Shown: positions 13,906 to 22,889, counted from the first letter of the stretch. The stretch: 64,000 bases of DNA from Marispirochaeta sp. (GCF_963668165.1 NZ_OY764211.1:496001-560000); one strand, 5' to 3'. Notes: a model not told the origin generated them from the letters alone. Program-made: numbers and translations.

Positions 13906-15711
13906 CTATGTTCCCCGGTGCTCCGCGATTGTCTGAAGAAAATATCTTCCATATTTTTCCAGCTTAACCTCTCCAACGCCGGGGATGTCCAGCATGCTGT
14001 CCCGGTTTTGCGGCAGTCGCCGGGACATGGCGATCAGGCTTGTATCCGGAAAAATCATGTACGGCGGAAGCCCTGCTTTGTCGGCGAGTATTTTTCGCAG
14101 CCTTCTGAGGTCTTCAAAAAGCCGGCTGTCATATTCACCTGCATCCGGAGTTCTCCGGATGGTCTGTATCTGTTCTTCCTGAAGTTGTCCCAGCACAGGG
14201 AGCTCCCCGCGCAGCACCTCCCAGGCTTTTTGTGTCGGTTTAAGGCTCCCGTGCTGCTGATCCTGAAAAAGCAGCCCCTGGCGAATAAACTGCCGGGAAA
14301 GATTGAACCACTGCTGCTTTGTATGCTCCATACCGATCCCGTAGGTGGAGAGCTTGTCATGCCCTCGCTCAAGCACTTTCTGGGATTTTGAAGCTCGCAG
14401 CACGTCAATGATGTGCCCCGCACCGAATATCTGACCTGTACGGATAACACAGGAAAGGAACTTCTGGGCTGCCAGACTCAAGTCCTCCTTCCCCGCCGTA
14501 TTTTCCTTCTTCGCGGTACAGTTGTCGCACATGCCGCAGCTGTCTGATGTACAGTCTTCTCCAAAGTAGGAGAGCAGGGGAACCCTGCGACAGATCTCCG
14601 ATTCGGCAAAGTTCAGCATTGCCTTCAAATGAAGATCCGCGGCCTTCTGCTCTTTTTTATCTTTCCGGCCGATAAAATACCTGATTGTCCGGATGTCTCC
14701 GTAGCCGAACAGGAGCAGACACTGGGATTCAATCCCGTCTCTGCCGGCCCTGCCAATCTGCTGATAATAACTTTCAATATTCTTGGGTAAATCGTAATGA
14801 ACAATGAAGCGGATGTCCGGTTTGTCTATGCCCATGCCGAAGGCAATTGTGGCAACCATTATCTGTGCATCGTCATTAATAAAAGCCTGCTGGTTACGTC
14901 TTCGTTCCTCATCGCTTAGACCGGCATGATAGGGTAAGGCAGCAAAATCCCGGGTCTGCAGTAAGGATGCCGTCTCATTAACGCCACGCCGGGTGGAACA
15001 GTAAATTATTCCGGACTGGTTCGGAAATCCCCGGATAAACTCCAGTACCTGCTTAACGGGTTCCGACTTGGGACGGACCTCTAAAAAGAGGTTGGGCCGG
15101 TCGAAACCGGCAATAAAGACTTCCGGCTTTGTAAAGTTCAGGCTGCTGCATATGTCCTCGCGTACCCTCTCGGTCGCAGTAGCGGTCAGGGCTATCCACA
15201 CAGCCTTCGGGAACCGTGGACGCATGGCTGCAATCTGGCGGTACTCCGGTCGAAAATCGTGGCCCCACTCGGATATGCAATGGGCCTCGTCTATGGCAAC
15301 AGAGGAAACCTCGAGGCTGTCCAGAAAGGCCATTGTTCGTTCCAGGAGAAGGGTCTCAGGAGCTGTGTACAGCAGTTTTATTTCGCCCATGCGGAGGAGT
15401 CGCATATTCTCCCGGTATTCCTCTCTTGAGAGTGAGCTGTTCAGGCAGGCAGCCGGTACCCCAAGCTCCCTGAGCTGGGATACCTGATCTTCCATAAGAG
15501 ATATCAGAGGCGAAATAACAATTGTGAGACCTTCGAATACAAGGGCCGGAATCTGGTAACAGAGGGATTTCCCGCCACCCGTGGGCATCACAACCAGGCT
15601 GTCTTTTCCGGCAAGAACCGATTTAATAATATCCAGTTGAAGCGGACGGAAGGTATCGAAACCAAAAACCTTTTTTGCGATCTTTTTTGCCTGTGCCGTT
15701 GTATCTGTCAT
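13906..15711 (-). CDS. recQ: ATP-dependent DNA helicase RecQ
   Basis: A 3'-5' DNA helicase in recombination and fork repair, 601 residues, the usual bacterial length. Domain order: helicase core with Walker A (VMPTGGGKSLCYQ) and Walker B (IDEAHC) plus ATAT and the QIGRAGRD motif VI; a zinc-binding module with four Cys (CRRVPLLSYFGEDC then CGMCDNC); winged-helix RQC; and a C-terminal HRDC domain ending in LDIPGVGEVKLEKYG. The ATG at 15711 has agggg directly upstream. The repeat-like segment at 15794-15858 lies in its upstream region. Confidence 0.96.
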   Translation of the reverse strand: MTDTTAQAKKIAKKVFGFDTFRPLQLDIIKSVLAGKDSLVVMPTGGGKSLCYQIPALVFEGLTIVISPLISLMEDQVSQLRELGVPAACLNSSLSREEYRENMRLLRMGEIKLLYTAPETLLLERTMAFLDSLEVSSVAIDEAHCISEWGHDFRPEYRQIAAMRPRFPKAVWIALTATATERVREDICSSLNFTKPEVFIAGFDRPNLFLEVRPKSEPVKQVLEFIRGFPNQSGIIYCSTRRGVNETASLLQTRDFAALPYHAGLSDEERRRNQQAFINDDAQIMVATIAFGMGIDKPDIRFIVHYDLPKNIESYYQQIGRAGRDGIESQCLLLFGYGDIRTIRYFIGRKDKKEQKAADLHLKAMLNFAESEICRRVPLLSYFGEDCTSDSCGMCDNCTAKKENTAGKEDLSLAAQKFLSCVIRTGQIFGAGHIIDVLRASKSQKVLERGHDKLSTYGIGMEHTKQQWFNLSRQFIRQGLLFQDQQHGSLKPTQKAWEVLRGELPVLGQLQEEQIQTIRRTPDAGEYDSRLFEDLRRLRKILADKAGLPPYMIFPDTSLIAMSRRLPQNRDSMLDIPGVGEVKLEKYGRYFLQTIAEHRGT

Positions 15712-15793
15712 ACCCCTGCCATCCTACCAGTTTTTCTGTTGAGACAGAATATCTAACGCTTTTAAAAAGCTACAGTATAGTAAACTGAAAAAA

Positions 15794-15858
15794 TGTCGTG
15801 GTGATTTTACCTGCGACATACGCAACAAATAACCACTGTCATGGCCGTCGTGGCTATA
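15794..15858. repeat. possible degenerate copy E of the hairpin repeat
   Basis: Has tgtcgtggtgatttt at one end and gccgtcgtggctata at the other with aaccactgtc between, resembling copies A-D but poorly conserved. It lies in the recQ/FecR intergenic region. Confidence 0.3.
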
Positions 15859-15935
15859 CGATATGCCCAACAAAGCATCCTGAAAAAGTTCAAGGTCAGA
15901 AAACGGATCATGATAAGCAGGCCATATAAAAGAAG

Positions 15936-15964
15936 TTGTACAATCGCCAGGTCTCTTCTACAAT
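15936..15964 (+). promoter_or_regulatory. sigma-70-like promoter of the FecR-domain gene (leaderless layout)
   Basis: TTGTAC (15936-15941), a 17-base spacer and TACAAT (15959-15964). The ATG at 15971 follows after 6 bases, so the transcript would begin at or next to the start codon. Confidence 0.65.
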
Positions 15965-15970
15965 AGAAAT

Positions 15971-16645
15971 ATGAACGTAAAAGCAATCATTGTATCAGGA
16001 TTACTGGTTTGTATGCTACCTGTTTTTGCAGGTGGGAACAGGGAACCTTCCGCGGGTACTATTCCAGGGTTTACAGGAACAGTACAGTATCTTGAAGGAC
16101 GGGTTACTATGAATGGTGAACCAGCGGCAATAGGAGATACCGTTGTACCCGGTGCGACTGTAGCTACCGAAGAAGGAGCATATTGCGAAATACTTTTCGG
16201 TGTAAAGAACATATTCCGCGTACTTGAGAATACTGTTGCAATAATACGATTGGAGAAAGGCCGGGGTAATATTCAGGTGGACAAGGGAGCAATAGCCTTC
16301 CTGCTTACGCGGCTGTCAGCACTTGAAGTAGAGAAACCTGAATTTCTGGTTGAGACACCGTCCGCAGCCTTCGGTGTGCGGGGAACGGCTTTCTTTGTTG
16401 CCGTCGAAAACACCGTCTCTACCTACGTTTGCGCCTGCAACGGAGAGCTCCAGGTAGAGGATGCTGCCGGGGCTAACTCGCAGAAACTTGCCGGGGTCCG
16501 TCATAAGGCCTTACGCATTGCAAGAACCGCTTCGGGCGGCTATCAGGTCTCATCTCCCGGACTTCTGTACCATGACGATGACGATATGGACAGCCTGGCC
16601 GACCGAATTGACGAGACGATTCCCTGGGGACGCCCTGGGTATTAA
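15971..16645 (+). CDS. exported FecR-domain protein
   Basis: The 224-residue protein has an N-terminal signal peptide (MNVKAIIVSGLLVCMLPVFAGG). It then has a FecR-type beta-rich domain: GTVQYLEGRVTMNGEPAAIGDTVVPGATVATEEGAYCEI, and later FLVETPSAAFGVRGTAFFV. Free-standing exported FecR domains are common in spirochaetes and are not iron regulators in that setting. They are thought to be periplasmic structural or sensing modules. No iron-transport genes are nearby. The acidic tail HDDDDMDSLADRID could bind calcium. The gene converges on the Moco-type oxidoreductase gene, with 5 bases between the stops. Confidence 0.75.
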   Translation: MNVKAIIVSGLLVCMLPVFAGGNREPSAGTIPGFTGTVQYLEGRVTMNGEPAAIGDTVVPGATVATEEGAYCEILFGVKNIFRVLENTVAIIRLEKGRGNIQVDKGAIAFLLTRLSALEVEKPEFLVETPSAAFGVRGTAFFVAVENTVSTYVCACNGELQVEDAAGANSQKLAGVRHKALRIARTASGGYQVSSPGLLYHDDDDMDSLADRIDETIPWGRPGY

Positions 16646-16650
16646 CGGAA

Positions 16651-17181
16651 CTACTCAACCACAATTTTCGACAGCCACTTGACCCAGTTGCTGCCGTCGT
16701 GTCCCCCTGCAGCCAGCCTGAGTGGAAATCCGTGAACCCGATGAAACTGCCTGCCGTTGAACTCGTAGGCTATCAGCATGTCATCTTTAAAGGCGTCTTC
16801 TACGGTGAATCGGGTACGGTAGGAGTCATCGGGGGTAGAAAAGATAACAACCTTGGCATCCCGGCGTATTCCTGCACGCTGCAAAATGGTTTTTACCGTT
16901 ACCCCGGTCCAGTCACCGGAATCGGTAAAGGTATCAACGCAGATCAAGTCGAGCTTTCTCCTGACCGTCGGCAGGGCTTTTACTTCCGCAAAAGAGAGAG
17001 ACAGGGGACGGGTAATCTTGCCGGTAACTGTCAGACGGTAGGTTTCTTCATCCAGATCAAAGGATTTGCCCGTAACATGGAGGCCGTCAAAGAATTCCCC
17101 GAATTCAAATTCACGCTCTTGTGCCTGTACAGCAAAGCCAAGGGCCAAAACAAGTATCAGCGCCAACAGGATCTTTTTCAT
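16651..17181 (-). CDS. exported molybdopterin-oxidoreductase (sulfite-oxidase fold) domain protein
   Basis: The 176-residue protein has a cleavable signal peptide (MKKILLALILVLALGFAVQAQ) followed by a compact SUOX/YedY-type domain. Visible features are LTVTGKITRPLSLSFAEVKALPTV, the conserved Cys region LICVDTFTDSGDWTGVTVKTIL (the Cys normally ligates Mo), and HGFPLRLAAGG near the end. It lacks the extra dimerisation domain of true sulfite oxidases. Such short forms are often periplasmic oxidoreductases of unknown substrate. It follows the glutaredoxin-like gene, 21 bases away, in the same direction. Confidence 0.75.
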   Translation of the reverse strand: MKKILLALILVLALGFAVQAQEREFEFGEFFDGLHVTGKSFDLDEETYRLTVTGKITRPLSLSFAEVKALPTVRRKLDLICVDTFTDSGDWTGVTVKTILQRAGIRRDAKVVIFSTPDDSYRTRFTVEDAFKDDMLIAYEFNGRQFHRVHGFPLRLAAGGHDGSNWVKWLSKIVVE

Positions 17182-17202
17182 TATGTTTTACTCCTTCCGG
17201 CC

Positions 17203-17508
17203 TTACCGGATTTCAGCTTTTTGCCGCAATTTCTGGTCCCATACGTACTGGTTAAATCCGTAGAGAAAATCATTCTCGATTCTCAGAACAGGGTACATGA
17301 TGGCTGCACCGTCGGCAGGTTCAATTTCGCGTTTTATTGCAGGAATCTGTTTTCTGGGGAGTTTATCAACCAGAAGATACCGAAAAGAGAAGCCCCGTTT
17401 CTTCAGATACTCCTTTGCCTCTTTACAGTGTTCACAGAAAGAGAGTCCATATACATTAAGTTCTGGAGAATTAATAGTTCCGTCAAATCTGGTATCCACT
17501 GCTGACAT
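17203..17508 (-). CDS. glutaredoxin-like protein
   Basis: A 101-residue thioredoxin-fold protein with the redox motif C-E-H-C in LNVYGLSFCEHCKEAKEYLKKRGFSFRY and a later cis-Pro loop (MYPVLRIEN). This is the layout of glutaredoxins and NrdH-like proteins. It has no signal peptide, so it acts in the cytoplasm. The N-terminal 15 residues before the first strand are longer than usual; the ATG at 17508 has gaggtttc upstream, and no better internal start is seen. Co-directional with the exported oxidoreductase gene downstream. Confidence 0.75.
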   Translation of the reverse strand: MSAVDTRFDGTINSPELNVYGLSFCEHCKEAKEYLKKRGFSFRYLLVDKLPRKQIPAIKREIEPADGAAIMYPVLRIENDFLYGFNQYVWDQKLRQKAEIR

Positions 17509-17612
17509 AGGAGAAACCTCCCCTTGTGAAAGATTGTCGATACATAATTACTTGTATATAATATATGTACTATATGAATTTATTGAATACGAACAAACGC
17601 GTCAAGCAAAAG

Positions 17613-17641
17613 TTGCCCTGTTAACGGACTATCAGTATTTT
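17613..17641 (+). promoter_or_regulatory. lipA promoter (leaderless layout)
   Basis: TTGCCC (17613-17618), a 17-base spacer and TATTTT (17636-17641). The lipA ATG follows after 8 bases, with no Shine-Dalgarno sequence. Confidence 0.6.
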
Positions 17642-17649
17642 AATCCCCT

Positions 17650-18546
17650 ATGAAGCGTAGTTTCGATTATACCCGTAAACCTGCCTGGATTCGGATGAGC
17701 CTGTTAACCAACCGGGATTATAATACAATCAAGAAGAGTGTGAGTGACCGCAGACTCAATACAGTCTGTGAAGAGGCCCGCTGCCCCAATATCCACGAGT
17801 GCTGGGGAGAACACCGTACCGCGACCTTTATGATACTGGGAGACACCTGTACACGGCGCTGCCGCTTCTGTGCCGTAAAGACGGGGTTGCCTGCCGCGGT
17901 CGACATGACGGAACCTGTGCGGGTGGCCCGTACCATCGCGGAAATGGAGGCGGTCCACGCGGTTATAACCATGGTAAACAGGGACGATCTTGACGACGGC
18001 GGCGCAGCGGTAATGGCCGCGACTGTACGCAAGGTCCACCAGCTGGCCCCCGGCTGCAGTGTGGAGGTGCTTTCGTCGGACCTGATGGGAGACCGGAAAA
18101 GCCTGGAAATCATGATGGATTCAGAACCTGAGATCATGAGCCACAATCTGGAGACTGTGCGCCGTCTTACACCACGGGTACGCTCACGTTCAGAATACGA
18201 CCGTTCCCTGGATTTTCTGAAAATGGTCAAGGAGATCGATCCTGCCAAGTTGACCAAATCGAGCCTGATGCTGGGGCTGGGAGAGAAAAAAACCGAGGTC
18301 CTTGAGTCTCTGGACGATTTGCGGGCTGCCGGGGTGGAAATGGTTAACCTTGGCCAGTACCTGCAGCCAAGCCGAACCCATCTGCCGGTTGTGTATTACT
18401 GGAGTCCTGAAGAGTTTGATGAGCTAAAAGCGGCTGCCCTGGAGCGGGGATTCCTGCACTGTGAATCCGGCCCCATGGTCCGCTCGAGTTATCACGCCGG
18501 CGACCAGTATCAGCTTATTCAACAGCGGTTGCAGGCCAGCAACTAA
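17650..18546 (+). CDS. lipA: lipoyl synthase
   Basis: A radical-SAM enzyme that inserts two sulfur atoms into protein-bound octanoyl groups to make lipoyl cofactors. It has 298 residues. Both iron-sulfur sites are visible: the auxiliary cluster motif CEEARCPNIHECW near the N-terminus and the radical-SAM CTRRCRFC, plus NLGQYLQPSRTHLPVVYYWSPEEF and the terminal RSSYHAGDQY. The ATG at 17650 has no Shine-Dalgarno but lies 8 bases after a -10 box, so the message is probably leaderless. Dehydrogenase complexes that would receive the lipoyl group are not in this window. Confidence 0.96.
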   Translation: MKRSFDYTRKPAWIRMSLLTNRDYNTIKKSVSDRRLNTVCEEARCPNIHECWGEHRTATFMILGDTCTRRCRFCAVKTGLPAAVDMTEPVRVARTIAEMEAVHAVITMVNRDDLDDGGAAVMAATVRKVHQLAPGCSVEVLSSDLMGDRKSLEIMMDSEPEIMSHNLETVRRLTPRVRSRSEYDRSLDFLKMVKEIDPAKLTKSSLMLGLGEKKTEVLESLDDLRAAGVEMVNLGQYLQPSRTHLPVVYYWSPEEFDELKAAALERGFLHCESGPMVRSSYHAGDQYQLIQQRLQASN

Positions 18547-18554
18547 ATAAACCG

Positions 18555-19217
18555 CTAAAAATAGATCTCAGCCCGCAGCTGCTCTCGCAGAAAGCCTGCT
18601 TTCCGGGCAAGGGCAAAAAGTTCATAGATCATATCACTGTTGCCGCAGGCGTAGATAAAGTCAAATTCTTTCATACGATCCAGACGGGACTGGAAATAAT
18701 CGGTAATCCTGCCGCAAAATCCGCCATTAGAAGGTATCTCCCGGCTGATACAGGAAACAAGTCTTTCCTGCTGAAACTCTCCATGCAGGTAATCTTCTGC
18801 CATGTAACGTACGCCGTGAAGCAGGGTGTAATCCAGATCCTCTCCTGAAGCTGTGTGAGAGCTGACGAAGGAAGAAAAAGGCGCAATACCGGTACCGGTG
18901 GCGGCAAAAAGAAACTTGCGCTGCCGGAAGTTTTCGGGGAGCACAAACTCACCGAACGGCCCCCGTACGTCGAGAAAGTCACCCTCCTGCAGTTCCGCCA
19001 GGGCCGGACTGACAAGGCCTTCCGGAATTTTTCGAAAAAGAATGCGCCCTTCCCCGGATTCACCTGCCGAAGCCAGGGAATATTCCCGCAGATGTCCCAG
19101 ACCTGCGGGACCTGCCATTATGTACTGTCCCGGGCGGAAGGCAAGAGCGTTCTTGTCAAAGCATACGCTGAAAACTTCCTCACCGTGCTGATTCCTGCGG
19201 GTTACGGGGCACCGCAT
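18555..19217 (-). CDS. ferredoxin-NADP reductase-family flavoprotein
   Basis: A 220-residue FAD/NAD(P)-binding protein. It has the FAD-binding R-x-Y-S motif (REYSLAS), a barrel domain ending in GDFLDVRGPFGEF, the nucleotide-binding GTGIAPFSSFV and the late FIYACGNSDMIYEL motif, with an aromatic C-terminus (EIYF). It fits flavin oxidoreductases that pass electrons between NAD(P)H and small iron-sulfur or flavin carriers. The partner is unknown. It is the last gene of the lemA-TPM-TPM run and begins 6 bases after the TPM stop, so it is probably co-transcribed. It converges on lipA. Confidence 0.85.
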   Translation of the reverse strand: MRCPVTRRNQHGEEVFSVCFDKNALAFRPGQYIMAGPAGLGHLREYSLASAGESGEGRILFRKIPEGLVSPALAELQEGDFLDVRGPFGEFVLPENFRQRKFLFAATGTGIAPFSSFVSSHTASGEDLDYTLLHGVRYMAEDYLHGEFQQERLVSCISREIPSNGGFCGRITDYFQSRLDRMKEFDFIYACGNSDMIYELFALARKAGFLREQLRAEIYF

Positions 19218-19223
19218 TGCAGG

Positions 19224-20015
19224 CTACCAGCCGCCTGAAGCCCCGCCGCCGCCAAAGCCGCCTCCTCCGCCGGAGAATCCTCCTCCGCCGAAACCGCCGC
19301 CGGAAAAGCCTCCCCGGGAGTAACTGCGTCTGCCCCGGCTGCCAGCACTTCCGAGCAGGGCACCCCACAGTAAAGCACTGCCGAAGGACGATCCAAACCT
19401 GCGGTGTCTGAAGATCATACTTAGAAAGATGATAACGGCGAAGGCAAAAAAGTTAAAAGCCGCACCGCCTTCGCTTCTTGACTGTTCCCTCTCAGCCGCT
19501 GCCAGTGCCTGGGGAGAGATATCAGCCTCGCCGGTAACAATACCGCCGATTGCCTGTACGGCTTTGCTGATTCCTCCGTCAAAATCTCCGGCTCGAAAGG
19601 AAGGCTGAATAATCTCGCGGATAATAAAGCCACTTTTCATGTCCGTCAGATTGCCCTCCAGGCCGTAACCGACTTCTATGCGGATCTTCTTCTCTTCCAT
19701 GGCCACCAGTAAAAGAACACCGTCGTCCCGGTCCGCATCCCCAAGCTGCCACTGGTCGGTGACTTGGATTGAGAAAGCCTCCAGAGACTCACCCTGCAAC
19801 GACGGTATGGTAAGAACGGCGATCTGCGGGCCCGCCTGCTGTTCCACTGCCTGCAGATAAGCCGAGAGTTCCTGCTCCGTGCTGCTTGACAGTATCTCTG
19901 CCTGGTCGTTGACCCGGTCAGTTAAAGGAGGCACGTCCAGAGCCACAGCGGGCAGGCTTATCAGGAAAAGAAGAACACTCAGAAAGGTAACATATTTACG
20001 ATTGTTTCTGCTCAC
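19224..20015 (-). CDS. TPM-domain protein with glycine-rich tail (YgcG family)
   Basis: The 263-residue protein has a signal peptide (FLSVLLFLISLPAVALDVPPL). It has a TPM domain (DRVNDQAEILSSSTEQELSAYLQAVEQQAGPQIAVLTIPS ... VLLLVAMEEKKIRIEVGYGLEG), one membrane segment (FNFFAFAVIIFLSMIF) and a low-complexity tail of GGGF/SGGG repeats. The start is GTG at 20015, overlapping the stop of the previous TPM gene (GTGA). TPM proteins with LemA are found in many bacteria, with proposed roles in envelope maintenance; the biochemical function is unclear. The Gly-rich tail may aid assembly at the membrane. Confidence 0.87.
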   Translation of the reverse strand: MSRNNRKYVTFLSVLLFLISLPAVALDVPPLTDRVNDQAEILSSSTEQELSAYLQAVEQQAGPQIAVLTIPSLQGESLEAFSIQVTDQWQLGDADRDDGVLLLVAMEEKKIRIEVGYGLEGNLTDMKSGFIIREIIQPSFRAGDFDGGISKAVQAIGGIVTGEADISPQALAAAEREQSRSEGGAAFNFFAFAVIIFLSMIFRHRRFGSSFGSALLWGALLGSAGSRGRRSYSRGGFSGGGFGGGGFSGGGGGFGGGGASGGW

Positions 20016-20689
20016 GATCCACTCTCCAGTTCTTCCGGCGCATCACCGAGTTCGTTTTTATCCTGCTGCCGCCGTTCGATATTCTCGGCAAGGATTGCTC
20101 CGCACTCTGCAACCGCTTTAACCAGGGCATCCGCCGGTTTTCCGGCAGCAATGGTGCGGGTCATCTCGTCCACGATGCTTTTCCAGGTTTTCTGTTTTAC
20201 CTTTTCGTTAATGCCGCGGTCTGCGATCAGCTCTACCTGCTGTTCAAGCAGGGAGACAAAAATAAGTATTCCTGTGTGGTCCAGGGTGTCGTAGACTCCC
20301 GCTTCCATAAAATGGCGCCGTGCCCGCGCCTGGACGGCAGCGGTCATCACCTTTTTGGGAACGACAAGCCGATCCACCGCCGGTATCTGGGCAAGAAAGA
20401 AGACCGCTGTCCCGCACAAGAGGGCGATCCAGCTGTAGATAAAGGGGAGCAGGGCGGGATTGAAGCCCCAGAAAAGGGACGAGAAGAGGGCTTCCATGGA
20501 GCTGTCAAAAAGGGCGACTATAGTAAAACTGATAAAGCCCGCGATCAGCGCGAAGACCAGCTCCCGGAAACCGTAATCATCACACTCCCGGATGATTGCG
20601 GTTGCAATCTCTCCGCCGCTTGAGCTTTCGGCCTCAGCTACTGCGGCGGCAATTCGTTGACTGTCGCTCTCGGATAATAGTGGTTTCAT
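20012..20689 (-). CDS. TPM-domain membrane protein
   Basis: The 225-residue protein has no signal peptide. An N-terminal TPM half (LSESDSQRIAAAVAEAESSSGGEIATAIIREC) is interrupted by two membrane segments (ELVFALIAGFISFTIVALF and ALLPFIYSWIALLCGTAVFFL). The other TPM half follows (RRHFMEAGVYDTLDHTGILIFVSLLEQQVELIADRGI). It is the second TPM gene between lemA and the glycine-rich TPM gene, an arrangement common in this family. It overlaps its downstream neighbour by 4 bases and starts 9 bases after the lemA stop. Confidence 0.85.
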   Translation of the reverse strand: MKPLLSESDSQRIAAAVAEAESSSGGEIATAIIRECDDYGFRELVFALIAGFISFTIVALFDSSMEALFSSLFWGFNPALLPFIYSWIALLCGTAVFFLAQIPAVDRLVVPKKVMTAAVQARARRHFMEAGVYDTLDHTGILIFVSLLEQQVELIADRGINEKVKQKTWKSIVDEMTRTIAAGKPADALVKAVAECGAILAENIERRQQDKNELGDAPEELESGS

Positions 20690-20698
20690 TGCTATGTC

Positions 20699-21307
20699 CT
20701 AAAAGGATACCTGGGGTGCGGCGGATGCGCCTTCTGTGGCAGAGAAATAGGCCTTTGCTCTGAATCCCATCATGTTTGCAATTATAACCCTCGGAAACTG
20801 TCGTATGTAGGTATTGTAGTTTCTTGCGGCCTCGTTAAAGCGCTGACGTTCAACGGCAATGCGGTTTTCCGTACCCTCCAGCTGGTCCTGCAGAGCAAGA
20901 AAGTTCTGGTTGGATTTGAGGTCGGGATAATTCTCGGTAATCATTAAAAGACGCTGGAGTGCCGATCCGAGACCTGCCTGGGCTTCCTGAAAGCGGGCAA
21001 AGGCTTCGGGGTCTTCCAGTAAAGACTCGTCCATCTGCATGACTCCGCCGGCCCTGCTGCGTGCTTCGGTAACGGCGGTAAGGGTCTCCTGTTCCTGTTT
21101 GGCGTATCCCTTGACGGTCTCAACCAGGTTCGGGATCAGGTCGTAACGGCGCTGGTACTGGTTCTCTACCTGGGCCCAGGCTGCCTTAACGGATTCATCC
21201 ATGGAGACCATCGAGTTATAGGTTCCACGAAAACTGCTGTAGATTATAAAGAGAAGAATCAGAATGATACCCAGAACAATAAGTCCTGTACGTAATTTTT
21301 TGTTCAT
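20699..21307 (-). CDS. LemA family protein
   Basis: The 202-residue protein has one N-terminal membrane anchor (LRTGLIVLGIILILLFIIYSSF) and the LemA core: GTYNSMVSMDESVKAAWAQVENQYQRRYDLIPNLVETVKGYAKQEQETL, RLLMITENYPDLKSNQNFLALQDQLEGTENRIAVERQRFNEAARNYN. The family forms a helical bundle outside or inside the membrane; its function is unknown. ATG 21307 is chosen over a longer frame because ggaggt stands just upstream. It leads a four-gene minus-strand operon and is divergent from murC. Confidence 0.92.
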   Translation of the reverse strand: MNKKLRTGLIVLGIILILLFIIYSSFRGTYNSMVSMDESVKAAWAQVENQYQRRYDLIPNLVETVKGYAKQEQETLTAVTEARSRAGGVMQMDESLLEDPEAFARFQEAQAGLGSALQRLLMITENYPDLKSNQNFLALQDQLEGTENRIAVERQRFNEAARNYNTYIRQFPRVIIANMMGFRAKAYFSATEGASAAPQVSF

Positions 21308-21430
21308 TGGACCTCCAGGGCCGCTGCCGCGGACGGCATATTTTTTTGATGTACTGTCTGTATAATACAAATCAGACCGCACATCGTCCACCGTACTGGT
21401 GCTTAGCCGGCAGGGGATTCCTGAAACTCC

Positions 21431-21459
21431 TTGTAAAAAATACCTCCCTCATCTATTAT
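21431..21459 (+). promoter_or_regulatory. murC promoter (leaderless layout)
   Basis: TTGTAA (21431-21436), a 17-base spacer and TATTAT (21454-21459). The ATG at 21468 follows after 8 bases, with no Shine-Dalgarno. Confidence 0.6.
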
Positions 21460-21467
21460 ATCCGGCA

Positions 21468-22889
21468 ATGATCGATTTCAGTTCCGGACCAAGGGTGTAT
21501 TGTGTCGGTATTAAAGGTACCGGAATGGCTGCTTTGGCAGAGTACTGCCGCCACGCCGGAGCACATGTAGAAGGCTCCGATGTGGAGGAGGTCTTCTATA
21601 CCGATGCGATCCTGAAGTCCCTGAATATTCCGGTCCACGCTCCTTTTAAAAGGGAGAACCTTCCTTCCCGGATTGATCACCTCTTTTATTCCGCCGCTTA
21701 CGATGCGAAGAACAACCCGGAGCTGGCGGAGGCCGAAAAGCGGGGACTCCGGTGCATGAGCTATCCCGAAGCCCTGGGGCTGATCTCCCGGGGGCAACCC
21801 ACCGGTGCTGTAGCGGGGGTACATGGTAAAACAACGACCACGGCCATGGCGGGAACCATGGCACAGGCTGCGAGGCTCCCGGTGGGTGTTATTGCAGGTT
21901 CGGCGGTTTCCAACTTTGACGATCGCTCCTGTCTTTTTCTTGGAGACCGGGGGCTTATTGCCGAGACCTGCGAGTACCGCCGTCACTTTTTGAATGTTTC
22001 CCCCCGCTGGCTTATCGTAACCAGTATCGAACCGGACCATCTGGATTATTACTTCGATTACAATGACATTCTCTCGGCTTTTATCGAGTATGCCCTGAAG
22101 CTTCCCCGGAAAGGGTGCCTGATCTACTGTGCTGATGACCCCGGAGCAGCCGAACTGGCCAGAAAAGTTCAATCCATGCGGGATGACCTGCGTCTTGTAC
22201 CCTACGGTTTTTCTGCTCAGGGCAACTATCGTATACGGGATTACCAGGTTGGAGACGAATACCTTGCGGCGGATGTTGCCGGCTTTGCAGTGCCTCTCAT
22301 TCTACGGATACCCGGCAGACATACGGTGCTGAATGCTGTTGCCGCCGCGGCCCTTGTTATCTGCATGGGAGATGATCTGGGCATACAACTGGATCAGGAA
22401 AAGCTTTTAAAGGGTTGTGAAGCTTTCCGGGGCAGTAAGCGGCGCAGCGAGATTCTGGGGGCGGCCGGAGGGGTTCTTTTTATGGATGACTATGCTCACC
22501 ATCCCACAGCCATAAAAACGACCCTCCGGGGTCTGCGGGAGTTCTATCCCAACAGGCGCATTGTCGTAGATTTTATGTCCCACACCTATTCCCGGACCGC
22601 TGCGCTTTTAGAAGGATTTATTTCCGCCTTTGGAGATGCAGATGAACTCATACTCCACGATATCTACGCCTCCGCCAGAGAGCATGCAGGAGGAATAACC
22701 GGCGAGGAGTTATTTCTCAGGACCGCCGCGAGGCATCGGTCTGTACGGTATTATCCTGAGCCGGCGGAGGCTATTGAGGACCTGGAATCCTTTTTGGCCC
22801 CCGGCGATCTGTTTGTTACCATGGGCGCGGGAAATAACTGGATAGTAAGCCATGAACTCTATGAAAGACGAAAAGGAAGGACTGAATGA
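21468..22889 (+). CDS. murC: UDP-N-acetylmuramate--L-alanine ligase (MurC)
   Basis: A cytoplasmic ligase that adds L-alanine to UDP-MurNAc in peptidoglycan precursor synthesis. It has 473 residues. Features in order: Rossmann start YCVGIKGTGMAALAEY, ATP loop GVHGKTTTTAM, IVTSIEPDHLDYY, FRGSKRRSEIL and MDDYAHHPTAIKTTLRGL. A muropeptide ligase (Mpl) is a relative that could look similar, but length and the presence of a single copy fit MurC. The ATG at 21468 lies 8 bases after a -10 box. It overlaps yicC by 4 bases and leads the run murC-yicC-cmk-like. Confidence 0.87.
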   Translation: MIDFSSGPRVYCVGIKGTGMAALAEYCRHAGAHVEGSDVEEVFYTDAILKSLNIPVHAPFKRENLPSRIDHLFYSAAYDAKNNPELAEAEKRGLRCMSYPEALGLISRGQPTGAVAGVHGKTTTTAMAGTMAQAARLPVGVIAGSAVSNFDDRSCLFLGDRGLIAETCEYRRHFLNVSPRWLIVTSIEPDHLDYYFDYNDILSAFIEYALKLPRKGCLIYCADDPGAAELARKVQSMRDDLRLVPYGFSAQGNYRIRDYQVGDEYLAADVAGFAVPLILRIPGRHTVLNAVAAAALVICMGDDLGIQLDQEKLLKGCEAFRGSKRRSEILGAAGGVLFMDDYAHHPTAIKTTLRGLREFYPNRRIVVDFMSHTYSRTAALLEGFISAFGDADELILHDIYASAREHAGGITGEELFLRTAARHRSVRYYPEPAEAIEDLESFLAPGDLFVTMGAGNNWIVSHELYERRKGRTE

